In this document: positions 49,140-61,600 of the stretch, piece after piece
Numbering within the stretch: position 1 is the stretch's first letter
Layout of the letters: each line of letters begins with the position of its first letter
Assembly (NCBI GenBank): GCA_028386065.3
Contig: JAKUCV010004200.1
Span: forward strand, 7,874-71,873
DNA from: Turnera subulata
Lineage: Eukaryota > Streptophyta > Magnoliopsida > Malpighiales > Passifloraceae
DNA: 64,000 nt
Reading direction: 5' to 3'
Notes under the pieces: model-generated
The model's input: only the letters and a program-made list of their open reading frames with translations
Told to the model about the DNA's origin: nothing
Database searches by the model: none
Translations under genes and position numbers: made by a program

Positions 49140-50010
49140 TGGGTACCTTTTGGATGTTGTAGCCCATTGATAGATGGCTTATACATTTATTATACCTCGT
49201 GGGTATTTTGGAGGGAGTTCCCTTTGTGAGGGGTACCTTTTGTGATGCTATAGCCCATTACGAGATGGGTTTAGGCGTGTGTTGCACCTCATCGGTGTCT
49301 TAAAAAGATTTTGCGCCTCATGGGCGGCTTTTCTCACACCTCACAGGTGACTAAACAAATTTTGCGCCTCGTGGGCGGCCTTTTGCACCTCGTGGGCGAC
49401 TTTTTTTGCACCTCGTGGGTGACTTTTTGCACCTTGTGGGCGACCTTTTTGCACCTCACGGGTGACTTATTTGTACCTCGTGGGCGGCTTTTGCACCTCG
49501 TGGGCGGCTTTTTGCACCTCGTGGGCGACTTTTTTGCACCTCGTGGGCGACTTTTTTGCACCTCGTGGGCGACTTTTTGCACCTCGTGGGCGACTTTTTT
49601 GCACCTCGTGGGTGACTTTTTTGCACCTTGTGGGCGACTTTTTGCACCTCGTGGGCGGCTTTTTGCACCTCGTTGGTGACTTGTTTGCACCTTGTGGGTG
49701 ACTTATTACAAATTTTGCACCTCATGGGTGTCTTAGAGGGAGTTCCCTTCGTGAGGGTACCCTTTGGAATGTTGTAGCCCATTAAGAGATGGCTTATGCA
49801 TTTGTTGCGCCTCATGGGCGTCTTAGAGGGAGTTCCCTTCGTGAGGGGTACCCTTTGGAATGTTGTAGCCCATTAAGAGATGGCTTATGCATTTGTTGTG
49901 CCTCATGGGCGTCTTAGAGGGAGTTCCCTTCGTGAGGGGTACCCTTTGGAATGCTTTAGCCCATTAAGAGATGGCTTATGCATTTGTTGCGCCTCATGGG
50001 CATCTTGGAG
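49140..50010. repeat. Tandem array with a 90-91 bp unit, containing the 21-bp array
   Basis: Units share gtcttagagggagttccctt and tagcccattaagagatggct. The later ones start at 49730, 49820 and 49911, with an older pair at 49140-49320. The 21-bp minisatellite at 49310-49735 sits between the older and younger units. Confidence 0.85.
49310..49735. repeat. Minisatellite with a 20-22 bp unit, about 20 copies
   Basis: The unit is close to tttgcacctcgtgggcgact with a variable T run. The same string occurs once in each 90-bp unit (gcgcctcatgggcgtctta), so this looks like local amplification of one piece of the larger unit. The region is open in several frames on both strands only because the unit lacks stop codons. 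Confidence 0.92.
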
Positions 50011-53000
50011 GGTCCAGATTTAGTAACCCCTATTAAGGGCAGCCCTTCTACATTCACCCCTACGTTCTCGAATCATCCTGGGGGCAGCCTTTAAGGCTCA
50101 TTTGGTGTCAATAGGCAAGTCTCAGCGAAACTCGAGAGAGTGTATCGGATTGCCTTAACATCTCCGTTGTGTTTTCTAGCCTCTTTTGGAGGTCTTTGGA
50201 TTTGGATCTCACTCATCATTGTGTTTGGTTCCATTGGCACTCCAATTATGTTGTATCTTTGTAAGTGGGTGCTATCCCGGCAAATATACTCAAGTTCTCT
50301 CTTTTTGAGTTGGGCATTACGGGTCTGGGGAGCCAGGAAGGAAAGTTAGGAAACTTCCTCTCCCTGTCCCTTTTGTGACATAGCTATCTTAGCATTTTAT
50401 ATCTTTTATTTGCAACATTTCTTGTTGAATTTTCAGACATAATTCCTGGGCAATTCTCATTCGCCACATTGGGTATCAAGGAGGTATTGATGTCCTCTTT
50501 TAGGGAAGCACTAGTTGGGAACCTCTGTGCAGGCATCCCTACCAGCTTTAGGAGAGAAGATAAGGATCTATACGGGAGCCTGTCCTATCAGCTTTGTGTA
50601 TCTTTATAGAAGATGAGTACCATCACCGTGCACAATCATGCATCTCAGGTAATTTACAACCGTTGTATGGTTGGGATGTGATCAACATACTGGATGGATT
50701 CGAACTCCTCTCATGTGTGTCAAATACACGATATGGGATTTCTTCGGGAAGTTCTTCAGCTTCCTGCTCCAAGTCGAGGGTGAGAGCATCCCTAGCTTCG
50801 GGATCCTACAGGGGAGACTTGGTTGAGCTTCCGCATTGTGTATGAGATTGCTTCAGGTACCGTTTCAGGGTCCCTTCATAGGTTCCGCTTCAGGTGTACC
50901 TCAAGGTACCGACTTCCTTACAATGAGGGGCTCCATAAAGTGCAAATTTGTTTTGATTTTTTGGCTCCTCCTCAAGGGGCCTTTGAAAGGATCAATCTTC
51001 AAACCTGATAACTTATATGAGATATCACAAATATTTTATTAAAAGTATCGTTAGAAGTACTGTATGTGAGAGGTATCTGGTAACCTCTTTGCGTAATGAC
51101 TGTACGCACTTGCAAATAATCAAGTGATATAATGACAATAATTATAATCAATTGTCATGATTTTCATATAAACTTGACGTTGTATGCATGACGAAAATGG
51201 GAAGGAACAATCTAAACAACCCTCATGACCTTTTCTAATGGTCGAATCAATATCATATTACATTATTGAGTAACATTGTTAGTGCGTAATATGTTTAACA
51301 AGTAATACACATATTACAATGCATACTTGTGATGTAGTTAAACATATTATAATGAACATCTTGATGTCATGGTGGACTTGTATTCCCTCAACGACTTGAT
51401 GTATCCAAACATTATATCAAAGCATCATTAATAATAATAAGTTTGTGTCACTCATGATAAAAAATCATGTGATTCTCCCAGTATGTATGAGCATACACCA
51501 AGGAAGCATAAATGGACCTTGGCAAGACCACAACAATAAAGCCACAAGTCATAATGTTAAGCACCAAAATAGCTTAACGAGATCAACAATACCATATTGA
51601 AGAGTAATTGGATGGTCTCATTTAGGCAACTATACACATTGCGATTGTCAACGAATACATGGAAAGGTCGCACGATAAAACAATAGTGATTATAATCATG
51701 TGCCATTATTCTCATGCACACTTAATGTGTAAAATAATAGGAAGGGACAATTTGGCATCCCTCAGGAATTAATATCAGTTACGGACAGTAAGCATTAATC
51801 TCATCAAATAGATCATATGGCAATTAACGAGTAACATGTTAAATAAATAATGCTAACTAATCATGATGGGATAGCATATTATAAGAATGCTTGCATTCTA
51901 AATGACCACATACTACTATAAACCAGCATGTCAAATGAATAAACGTATCAATGTTAATAGTTCAGGATGCAATTTAACACATGATACTTTTGCAATTAAT
52001 GTGGCGTGTATGGCATTAAAATATAAGGAACCCGGATATTGGACCGTCGGATGTGGCTGGGCTTAAACTTTTTTTCTGTTGGGCCTGTTGGTCTTGTAAA
52101 TCCTCCATTGGACTGTTGGAGTTTTGTGGGCCGATTTCAACTCTTTTGCCCGCTTTGATTAGGTCACAAAACTCTATTATTCTTTCATTTTCTTTCTCCC
52201 ATTTTTTTTTTTTATCTCTGCGTTTTTGACTGCGTGTTCCTTTTCTTCTTTGTTTTCTCCTCTCCATGGCTTTTTTGTTCCACAGGTTCTGCTACCTCAC
52301 CGAACACACCTCCCCTGTCACTAATTCAAACTGCGGCAAGGTGGAGAGCAGCGGTGTTTAACGATGGCAGCGAGCATCCGACAGCAAGCTCAGCATCAAC
52401 GGCGAAGGTCCTTGCTAAGACCTCGTCGTGTGTGAGGAAGGATTGTTGAAGGAGCAGATCCCTTCGCTGTTCGAATGTCGGGCGGCGCTCAGGCCTGGTC
52501 ACGTCTTGGGTGGCTGTACAACCATCAGATCCAGATAGATCTGGTCACTCCTCGCCATGTGTGGGTCTTGCCCAAGCTCAACGGCGACGGGCTTTTGGTT
52601 AAACCACAGGTTCGTGAAACCCGCGTCTAAGGATGACTCCAGCCAAGAAACATGCCTCGTTCTCTACCGAATTTGGTTTCGATGACTCGACATCAGGGTG
52701 GTACCCTCCATTTGGCGTCGGTACCCTATTTTTGTCGATGGTACCCTCCTTTTGTGGGTACGGTGGCCGTTACTGCAGCCTTCTCGCCCCGCAGCGTCCC
52801 TCTTCCGATGAAGGTTTGTCTTAGTGAAGGTGGTGAATCATCAGGTCACGTCCTGGCCACGGGAAGCACTCGGGTTCCACTTTCTTGGCTGGTTCCCGGT
52901 AGCTTTCCTTTGTTGTTTTCTTTGATTGCGTTGATTATTGGTTGTTGATACTGTGGATTTTGCTAACCCAGCTCTGATAGTGTTATTTTTCTCGGCAGCA

Positions 53001-53494
53001 CGAGCGTCCTCACGCGATGGTGGTCGGAAAAATCAACACGTGGTTGTTTGGAGCTTGCAGCACCAACTAGGTCGTGCAAGGTGCTTGGATTCAACTCTTC
53101 CTGTCACTTTGTATCTAACTCTTCCCTTTTAATCCTTGTTGTATGAATACAGAGGCTCAGATTGTGTGGATCTCACAGATTCAGTTGTTTTCATGCTTGA
53201 GTTTTTGCTGTCGTTGATGCACTCGACTTGTTGATGGAATCGAACTTGTTGATGTGTGCTTTTCGTCGATGGATTGTTGAATTCGGTTTGTTGTTTTGTG
53301 CATGACTCTACATGCGTTGATTGTATAATTGCTCTTCGACATGTGCTCCGTTGTTGCTTGATTTGTTTGATCTACCATATCATGCTGTTTTGCAATTGTT
53401 TTTGCTCATCAATATCTGCATCTACATCTACATCTGCATCTCCATCAAAAGGATCTCGTGGGGAACCTCTCGGGCTCCCACTGTGGTCGCCAAA
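50011..53494 (-). other. Non-coding interior of the LARD-like element, leader side
   Basis: From left to right: repeat-like DNA (50.0-51.0 kb), AT-rich DNA (51.0-52.0 kb), a gggcc-rich patch (52.04-52.14 kb), a GC-rich part (52.27-52.88 kb), and DNA up to the primer site with a CATCTA hexanucleotide run at about 53417-53441. No domain was recognised. This order resembles the leaders of the two neighbouring Copia elements. Confidence 0.5.
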
Positions 53495-53992
53495 TGATAT
53501 GGAAAAATATAAAGAGAAAATGGAAATTGCATTGATCTCTCCAATTTGACATTAGTCTTTACATAAATGAGGGCTCTCTATTTATAGAGCCAAATACACT
53601 GTTTTGGTGGCCATGCTTTTCCGTGAATTGCTCCATGTTTTAAGGAGTTGATTCCTAACTTCTTGAGTAAGTCTTGACTTGACTTGCTTGAGAAGTCAAA
53701 TGTCACGTGGTTCCCTTCGGGATCCTTAGGTTGTCGTAGAGCTTCCTCGGGGATGTTGAGGGGAGTGTCCTCTGAGCTAGTACAGGCTGCTTCAGGTTGG
53801 CTTCCGGTTTGGGTCTTAGGACCACTGTGTAGCTTCCTCAGGAACCTTGAGTCTTGGGACCGTCTTGGAGCTTCCCGGGGAACACCTTGGTTAGTATGGG
53901 CTCCTCTGGTTGTTTGGTTTTATGGGCCATCACATAGTCCGGATTTTGGGCTCGAGGGTTTGTCGAGTCCAGTAACATTTTGGGCCATATCA
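53495..53992 (-). repeat. 5' LTR of the LARD-like element
   Basis: It is 498 bases with intact TG...CA ends, followed by the CCCTC target duplication. Confidence 0.92.
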
Positions 53993-54865
53993 CCCTCATT
54001 TTTTTTTTTGAATTTTTTCTCTAATAAAAATTTTTCCTCTCCCCACCCTCTAACCTCCGCCTCCCTTCGCCCATCTCCACCAATTTGGGCGTGCCCCGCA
54101 ACCATCCCTCACCACACTTACCCCCTTCGTCTCTGCATCCCGCTCCTTAGGTGGTCCCCTCCCTCATCCAACATAGCAGGGCGTCGACGACAAAAAAATG
54201 CGGACAAGGACAACCACTAGCATTGGGGCCGGGGCCTGACGACGATCCGGACACGGGCAAGGGGTCTTAATTTGCGGCAGCTCAAGAGTCCATGCTCAGA
54301 ACTGTAAATTGGAGAAGGGAAAGACCCGCCGGTATTGAAGCCCAGGGAGAGGTCGCGGAGCAGTTGGAGTCGGCCCCACCCGACTAATGTTTTTTTTTTA
54401 AAAAAAATTGTCGCTCTTTTTTTCTAATTTTTTTAAAATCATAATATAATTTGGAACGGCCTTGATAAGACCTCGTGTCATGCATCGATACTGTTAGTTA
54501 ATAAACCGATTAAACTCCAAATTTGGTTCAAGTTAAGGTATTAAAATCCTAAAATAATAGATTTGAGGTATTAAAATATTTTTTAGCATTAAATGAAGAG
54601 AATGACCGGCCTGTTACTTAAAATTAGTAGCTGCGAGTGAGAACGTATTGGTGTTTGCCAGTCCAGTCCGCTAGTGAAAAGATCAATCGACCTAAAGGTT
54701 CTTTATCTGTCCCTGTCTCTATTTTTTACTCGTGTCGTCTTTTAAAACTCTTCTTGATTCTCTATTTCTGACCCGCCTGTTACTTAAAACGTACTATACA
54801 GTTTTCCGTTCCCTTGACACGTACTATACTATTTCTGAAACGAGAGGGTAATTTGCATTTAACCC

Positions 54866-55548
54866 CTCCCACCAATTCTCCATTGTAGTTGCTCTTGTAA
54901 GGGAGAACGTCTACATATAATATTCAGCAAAAAGTGAAAGACACTATAGTGTTTTGTATATACCATGGACCGAATATAAAGTCTATCACATAGGAGTACT
55001 ATGTAATTTGGCAATTAGCATTGAATTGAATAATTGGTGATGATTGAAGAGGAAAAGTGATCCTCATTTACATTTGGTGAGCGTAAGAAGGACATGACAA
55101 GGGGTAATAGTGTAGTATTAACACAATGATTGTGTAGTAACTGTTCTTGGAACATTAAACAAGCCAGGCAAAGAATGAATTTAATCATTTGAACTCCCAT
55201 CATTTGAAGATGAAGTAGATCACATTAATTAATATGATCGTTCAAATCAAGAATCTTCGTTGTTGCTGCACTTGTGAAATGGATCACGCCATGGCTAATT
55301 AGGAGACTATTTAAGCCATATATACTCAAATCATACTTAATTTAGCTCATCTAGAAAGCAGCATTAGGAATCAATTCTCACAGATGTCCTGATCGACCAT
55401 ACAATTAATTGAGAGAAATGAACCGCAGTAGATGTTGACTATTTCCGAACTAGGGAATCTCACTCTATAGATATGCTAAAACTAAGCACAAAGTTTTTTT
55501 GATGTAAAAACTAAGCACAGAGTTAATTAAGGTTCGCTCAGGGAATTC
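54866..55548. other. Intergenic DNA between two mobile elements
   Basis: AT-rich DNA with no exon or RNA gene that I can support. The phrase aactaagcacaaagttt is nearly repeated at about 55480 and 55509. Confidence 0.35.
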
Positions 55549-55854
55549 TGAAGGATTTCAATGTATATATACATATAATAGATAAAGAACACTTATCTGT
55601 AAGTGAAGCGGAAGTGTTGTCAGGATCGGGAGCCACGACTTGGATTACTGGTCGGTGGAGACCGTCACAGTATGTCGGATCGGCCTCCTAGTTTCCACGG
55701 TCTAAATCCCTAGTTTACAGTATGCAGGTTATTTGTGTTGTCTGTTGTACAAGTGTACTAGCCTCCCCTTTGTGGTGGCTTATATATAGCATAGTTGGGC
55801 CCCAGTTGGGCTTAAGTGAGCACCTCTTATAGGTAGACCCACTATTTTCCAACA
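55549..55854 (-). repeat. 3' LTR of the Copia at 55-62 kb
   Basis: It is 306 bases. On the minus strand it contains GCTATATATAAGCC at about 55778-55791, a TATA-box candidate. Confidence 0.92.
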
Positions 55855-56449
55855 TCTCCCACTCAGACATAATGAGAGTGCTCATAAACACAATCATGAG
55901 AAACAGATTCTCATCAGAAACTGCAAACATCCATACAGGGAAGTAGAACCGTGCGACCAGCATACAGTGAGAGCTAAATGCTATACATCTGTTAGGAATA
56001 TATAGCCTCTCATCTAGAAGAAACCTGCAAGTAGATCATAAAAGTATGCAAGTACCCTAGATCATAAATCACATTAGAAATCTGCCGAAGATCTCTCTTT
56101 TAAAGATACATTGTATTCACAATTATAACCGTATGTCATAATTGGTGCACCGGTGAATACAAACTAATGTGATTTCGGTCAATGATCTTCCTCTTCTCAC
56201 GATCCCCTTAACTCAACTTAACTTGCTTTTCTAGACATACATCTCCACTTATCACTAAGATAAGGAGGCGGTTACCCGTGTGAGAGGGCTAACCTCGTGT
56301 CTACTCGACATACTCTTAAACAAAATAAATGAAGAATGTACATAACATTCATCCACATGTATGTATGCAAATCAACTTATTTGATAGCATGAACATTAAA
56401 CACAGGTTGTGAACTTTGGGAAAATAATAAGCATAAAGGGAAGTACTTA

Positions 56450-59400
56450 AGCCTACACAATTTTAATACCTAATGTGTTCCACAAACACATCCCAAGGTA
56501 AAGGCTTAAACAGTGCATCTGATCACTTGTCTCTTATAGACAGATACTTCACATTCACAACCTTGCATACAACAATGCCATCTGCATAGTTGTATCGGAT
56601 GTCTACTTATTTGGTGAAACTAACCATTCTTGGCAATGGAAATTGCAACCTCACTGTCATAGTTGACTAACACTAGATCAGTGTCCTATGCATTATCCAT
56701 TATATAATCCAAGAACTTGTTCAACCAAATAACTTTTATACTGCTGAAGCGAGAGCTACACATTTAGCATCAATCGCAAACAAGAATACACATGATCATT
56801 TCTTACTACTTTATGATATGGCGCCATCATTTAGTAAGAGCATATATCTAGATGTAGACTTTTCTACCATCTAGATCTTTTCCATGATCAAGGATTGTAT
56901 ACTCAACCAAGGACATCTCCTTACTTGGTGACAAAAAATGTAATCAGCAGACTTCTCTAGACATCCCATGACCCTTTTTAACTTCTTGTAATGTGCTATG
57001 CCTAGGTCGGATTGACATCTATCTGTTAAGCCATTTTCTTAACCAATATCTAGTTTATCATACACCACAGCGTACAACAAACTTCCGACTGCGCTCCGTT
57101 ATGGAACTTGGCTTATTATCATTCTCATCAGGAGTCTTAGGACACATGATTTCTCAAAGTATGGCATTTACTGATAGGAGTTTAGATATGGTTACTTTGA
57201 TGCATATTGTATTATTCCAAATCTTTATTAGTGTAATTCTCTTACGAGAAATACAATAATTTCTTGAAACAATATCTTGAAATCTTAATTTCAAGATTAT
57301 ATGCAAATCTTTATCCATATCATCTGTCTCGATTGAGGTGACAACTAGGTTTTTTTTTTTTTTTTACCTTGTTGATTAAACTCCATATCATTTCTAGCTA
57401 TAAGTATGTCATATACATACTATATGTAAATTACAAACTTGCTTGGTACATACCTTGAGGATTAGAAGACCAATATAGACTCCAAAGTCTACCAACTATG
57501 TGTTCGTGGTCCTCTTCAATGAAACACAATCTGTTTCATTCTATCTCCATTGAGAAAGGTATTATTACATCCGTTTGACATAATTCAAGATTTAAGTTTG
57601 AAATAATAGCTAGAAACATCCATACATAGGTAAAACTCACAGAAATCGAGATTGACTCTTGTAATCTATCTCTTTCTGTGATGTATTTTTTTTTTTACCT
57701 ATTAGTTGAGTCTCAAATTTCTCAACTATGCCACCAGCCTTAAGTTTACTTTTGAAAACACATATGTTCCCAATAGCATTATGTCCTTTAATAAGATCAA
57801 CTAGTTCTTAAACTTTATTGACTCTCATTGACTCCTTTTCTTCAAGTGCCTTTGTCCAAATCCTTAGAAGGATTTTGAGGAAGCCTCTTATAGGCTCATC
57901 TTGTAGGAATATCATAAAAGACCAATTATCTTTGATGTCAAATCATCAACGATAATCTTTTATGAGAATCACACTTAATTGTGATTCAAGTATGTTGTTC
58001 CCATTTGGATCAACATGGCTCCCACTAGGATTAAAACGCTAATCTCGTTCCCACTTAGAACAAGATCTATCTTTATCGCTCCCACTTGGAACAACAAGAT
58101 TACTTTTATTCGGACTTGATGATGAGGAAGTTTATTGATGAGAAACTAATTCATCATCTGTAAAAAAATCCTCCCACTCGAATAAAGTAATCCTTGCACG
58201 TCTTAATCCTCTTCCTCAAATAAAGATATACCTTAACCTACCTCAACCTTTTAAAGAAACTCATTCACTAAGAATGTGACATCTGTTGGTTTAAACTCAG
58301 TTACACTCCCACTGTTTTGCTGGCTTATAAACATATAACCCTTAAGGTTAGTGAGTATCTCATAAGACACTTGTCTTCATCTGAGGGCACATCTTGCCAG
58401 AGAGAAATAATGTGTATAAACAGCACAACTTCCAAGGTTACTAAAACACTTGGTGGGTAGCAATCTAGTCTACAAACACATGCAGAGTAGTTGTAACTGA
58501 CTATATAGGCATATTGTTAAGTATATAGGCAGCAACCAATTAAATATTACCCATGCGGCAATAAAGTTTGCGCCCTCGTTTACTTAACCGTTACAGAAGC
58601 ATTCCATCATGTCACTCTATAACACATTTTGTCATAGATTGTTAGGAATAGTCAACCAATGCTTTATATCCTTTCATCACATGCCCAACTAATTGGATCG
58701 ACAAAACGATCACAGTTAACGTGAAGATCTTGTATCTTCATATCTAGTTAATTTTCTATTAAGCTCATATAGCTTTAGAAACAACTTAATGCCTCAAAAA
58801 TAGAAAATTAAATAGATATAATTGGGCATAATGAATAAAATAATGAATTACATGCTTTTGCCTAGTCCAAATGTGAATGGACCCGCAGATGTCCAGGTGG
58901 ACAAATAACAATGAAGAGCTGGCTTCAATCACTTTATCGGATGGTCAATAATCAGCTAGATAACACTCACAAGCAGACAATTCCACTTGTATAATGCTAT
59001 GAAGCAATCATTATTTGCTAACTTTGGCATTCTCTGTTGGTCCATATGACCAAATCTAGCATTATTCGGTAATAAGACTATAGCCATATAAAATTGAAAC
59101 AGAATCAATTTTATAATTTGTCATGAAAGTATGTTTGGTTACTAAAACCAAGACATGTCAGAGAAGACATCTATCATGTAAGATCACATCTCATATGTTA
59201 CACAAGACTAACTTGTATGATATGAGTATTTAAGCTACACCTTATTGTTGCCACTTACATGTCAAAACGTTTAATCTCCATGTGAGACTTAACATTGATC
59301 AGGTATCACATCTCCATATAATATAATGTGTGGCTACTGAGTCTATAATTCACTAAGAATTATATTCAATTACACACGAAATAAAAACTGCCGCAAACGC

Positions 59401-59620
59401 AAAGTTTGCTAACTCATGCAAAGTAAAGTACCAATTTGTACTATCCAATTTCATCATTGGAAAATGACCCTTTTTGGTCATCATTGTAACACTTTTGTTA
59501 CAATAGTACTTTGCATTATATGGTTTGTACTTTTGCTCTACTAGCACATATTGGAATACTAAATTCCAGATTTCATAATTACTGTCATTAAACATCAACC
59601 TTTTGTTGAGCAATGCGACA
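56450..59620 (-). pseudogene. Copia gag and pol remnants
   Basis: On the minus strand the order right to left is gag-like (59613-59353), then degraded pol down to about 56500, where RNase H-like text (KADIRYNYADGIVVCKV) can be read. Stops and shifts are frequent, and no catalytic motif is intact. Assignment to Copia rests on order, primer site and the weak motifs. Confidence 0.55.
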
Positions 59621-60129
59621 ATAACTTATGAAGCAGTAATTATATTTAACTAATAAAATATACAAGGATCACATATAAGGTATAATGTTCAACACACATA
59701 CATGTATAATGCTAAGCTTCAATTGGCTAAGTTAATAATCACATGCATAACCCGGAGTCGAAAGTTCACTATGTTCCCAGTCATCGTCCTAAAGTTGAAT
59801 GCATAATGAAAATTAATTCAACCAATAACACAGCTAAGCATTAATCATGCTCCAGACAACATATTTGTCAAGCACAATTTTATAATCCCATGTGGATTAT
59901 AAGTTGAACAACCAAACAATGTTAAACTAATTAAAATGTGATGCTAAACTAAATAGCAACTAGTTCATAATGTTAAACCAATTAACATTAAAGCAGGTAA
60001 TCGTATATTACTCATGCTTGAACCGTTGGGTAAATATTTCTCGTGCCAAATTCACAAAGAAAATGGTCTAGAAATATTTGGATTGTATTTTATTGGTGAT
60101 AAAACATAAAAACAAAATTTATGTCAAAA

Positions 60130-60915
60130 TATTTAGTCCATGAGACTGATTTCTTTATCTGGATCTTTTTTTAAAAAAAAATTGGAACCCTTTATAATTT
60201 TATTCTAAGCTGTATGCCGTAGAATAAAATTTAATTAGACCATATGTCTAATATGGACAAATTTTACTAAAATCATGTGATATAAAAATAAAACTTATTT
60301 AGACCGTGTGTCTAAAAAATTATTTTTATTGATCATCTCTTCTAAAAATATAATAATACTAGACTTTTGTCTCGATTAATTTTATTTTATTTAGGCCAAA
60401 AGCCCATAAAATAAAACTTACTTAGACCGTATGTCTAAGATGGACAATTTAATTTTATTCAGGTCATAAACCCAATATAAAATTAATTTTTTTTAGACCA
60501 TATGTCTAAAGAAAATCAATTATTATTATATTTTCTTTGACCATATGTCAATAGAAGAAATTTGATTTAGACCATATGTCTAAAAAGACCATCTCTTTCC
60601 TAAAAAAAATATTAGACTTTAGTCATTTTCATTAGGTTTCAAACCCAATAAAGATAATAATTTAGACCATATGTCTAAAATAAGTTCAAATTATTTTATT
60701 CAACCATATGTTGATGGAAAGAAAATAATTTTAGACCATCTATCTAAAATAAGTCAATTTTATTTTTATAGGCCACATAAAAGAGAAATTAATTCAGACC
60801 ATATGCCTAAATTAATTTTAATTAAACCATATGTTTGATATAGGCCATACAAAATAAAATTAGTAAGACCTTATGTCTTAAATAAATGGTCCACAATAGG
60901 CCTTATGCCCATTAA
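60130..60915 (-). repeat. Series of about 20 short imperfect palindromes
   Basis: The commonest form is ttagaccatatgtctaa (60235, 60492, 60564, 60660 and others): arms TTAGAC/GTCTAA around a short loop. Other copies have different but still complementary arms: agtc/gact (60134), ttgac/gtcaa (60538), gact/agtc (60613), ggttt/aaacc (60635), tcaac/gttga (60700), aaac/gttt (60824), taagac/gtctta (60864). Spacing is about 25-65 bases. The series lies in the AT-rich leader between the primer site and gag of the Copia element. Confidence 0.8.
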
Positions 60916-61019
60916 ATATGTCCAACCCAGTTGATACCATTAAAGCCCAATGAATTGCACCATGTCCAAATACACAAGCCCATATGGCTCACGGCCCGAG
61001 TCCGGCCCGGCAGATTACA

Positions 61020-61600
61020 CGTGTGGGAGGTGTAGCCCTAGCTACAGTTTTCTTCTTCATAGAAAACAACACTGCCGCCGTCGCCTCAAACCGCTCCGAC
61101 TAGAGCTCGTCGCCGGAACCATCCAGGGGCTCACCACCACAGGCGGAAGAGGGAGGAGCAGCCACTGCAGGCGTCACCTCGCTAGGGAGAGGCCGCAACC
61201 ACGAAGGTTGCCGAGTCAAGCCCACTGCCAGCGCTGCCGCCCTCGTCCCCGCCATTCGCGTCAGCCGTCGGAGAGGAGCGCATGCACGAGGGAGCTCACT
61301 GCCTCCTCCACCACCTCTCACCCGACGCCGGAGAAGACGAAGCGGGAGCGGGTGCAGCGAGCACGAGGACCGCCGCTCCGATCCCACCACCTCAATGGCC
61401 GCCGTTACCACCCAGAGAGGGCGCCACCTGAGCCTCCACGCGAAGCACCGCCGCAAGGCACAGGGAACCGTGCCGTCTGCAGCGTTTCCCCCCTTGACTG
61501 TCGCCGTCTGCAGTGTGCCTTGCCCCGTCCGCCGCCTTCTGCAGCAAGATGAGACGGGTATCGAGTTGTATGGTGCATTGTTCTTCACCAAGAACTCCGA
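61020..61600 (-). other. GC-rich leader next to the 5' LTR of the Copia at 55-62 kb
   Basis: GC content rises sharply, with cgccg and ccgcc strings and long open frames on both strands. No protein domain was recognised. The location just after the primer site in the minus orientation fits an untranslated leader, as in the Copia at 33-39 kb. Confidence 0.5.

Larger units (their letters stand above)
46046..53992 (-). mobile_element. LARD-like non-autonomous LTR element, 7.9 kb
   Basis: The LTRs are 46046-46543 and 53495-53992, 498 bases each, starting TGATATGG and ending CCATATCA (TTA in the left copy). The target duplication is CCCTC at 46041-46045 and 53993-53997. On the minus strand a polypurine tract TAGGGGGCTAG abuts the left LTR. 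TTTGGCGACCACAGTGGGA, a plausible tRNA primer site, abuts the right LTR. By eye the LTRs differ at about 28 positions (5-6%). No gag or pol domain is present in any frame of the 6.9-kb interior. Instead it holds three tandem arrays (47.4-50.0 kb), an AT-rich part (51.0-52.0 kb) and a GC-rich leader (52.3-52.9 kb). It must borrow proteins from an autonomous partner. Confidence 0.9.
45803..54865. mobile_element. Long-TIR element, split by the LARD-like insertion
   Basis: The left end gggttaaatgcaaattac (45803-45820) is the exact reverse complement of 54848-54865. Further in, 45886-45965 (ttttagtacctcaatt...ggagttcaaccggttta) matches 54495-54585 in reverse. Without the nested LTR element it would be about 1.1 kb, with a GC-rich interior (54030-54390). 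No transposase was found and no target duplication was recognised. Class is uncertain; foldback or Mutator-like non-autonomous elements are possible. Confidence 0.55.

Noticed and set aside
49310..49735. Regular short repeats resembling a CRISPR array
   Set aside because: Repeats touch each other without unique spacers, and the context is a plant LTR element.
49334..49815. Long open frames in several phases on both strands with repetitive proteins
   Set aside because: They arise because the 20-22 bp unit has no stop codon. The unit length varies, so frames change between copies, and no start context or domain supports translation.
52234..53549. Several + strand frames of 60-98 codons as a possible host gene
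   Set aside because: They lie between the LTRs of a non-coding element. I found no domain and no consistent splice chain.
60950..61591. 200-codon + strand and 163-codon - strand frames
   Set aside because: Same reason: GC-rich leader of the Copia element, both strands open, no recognisable domain.
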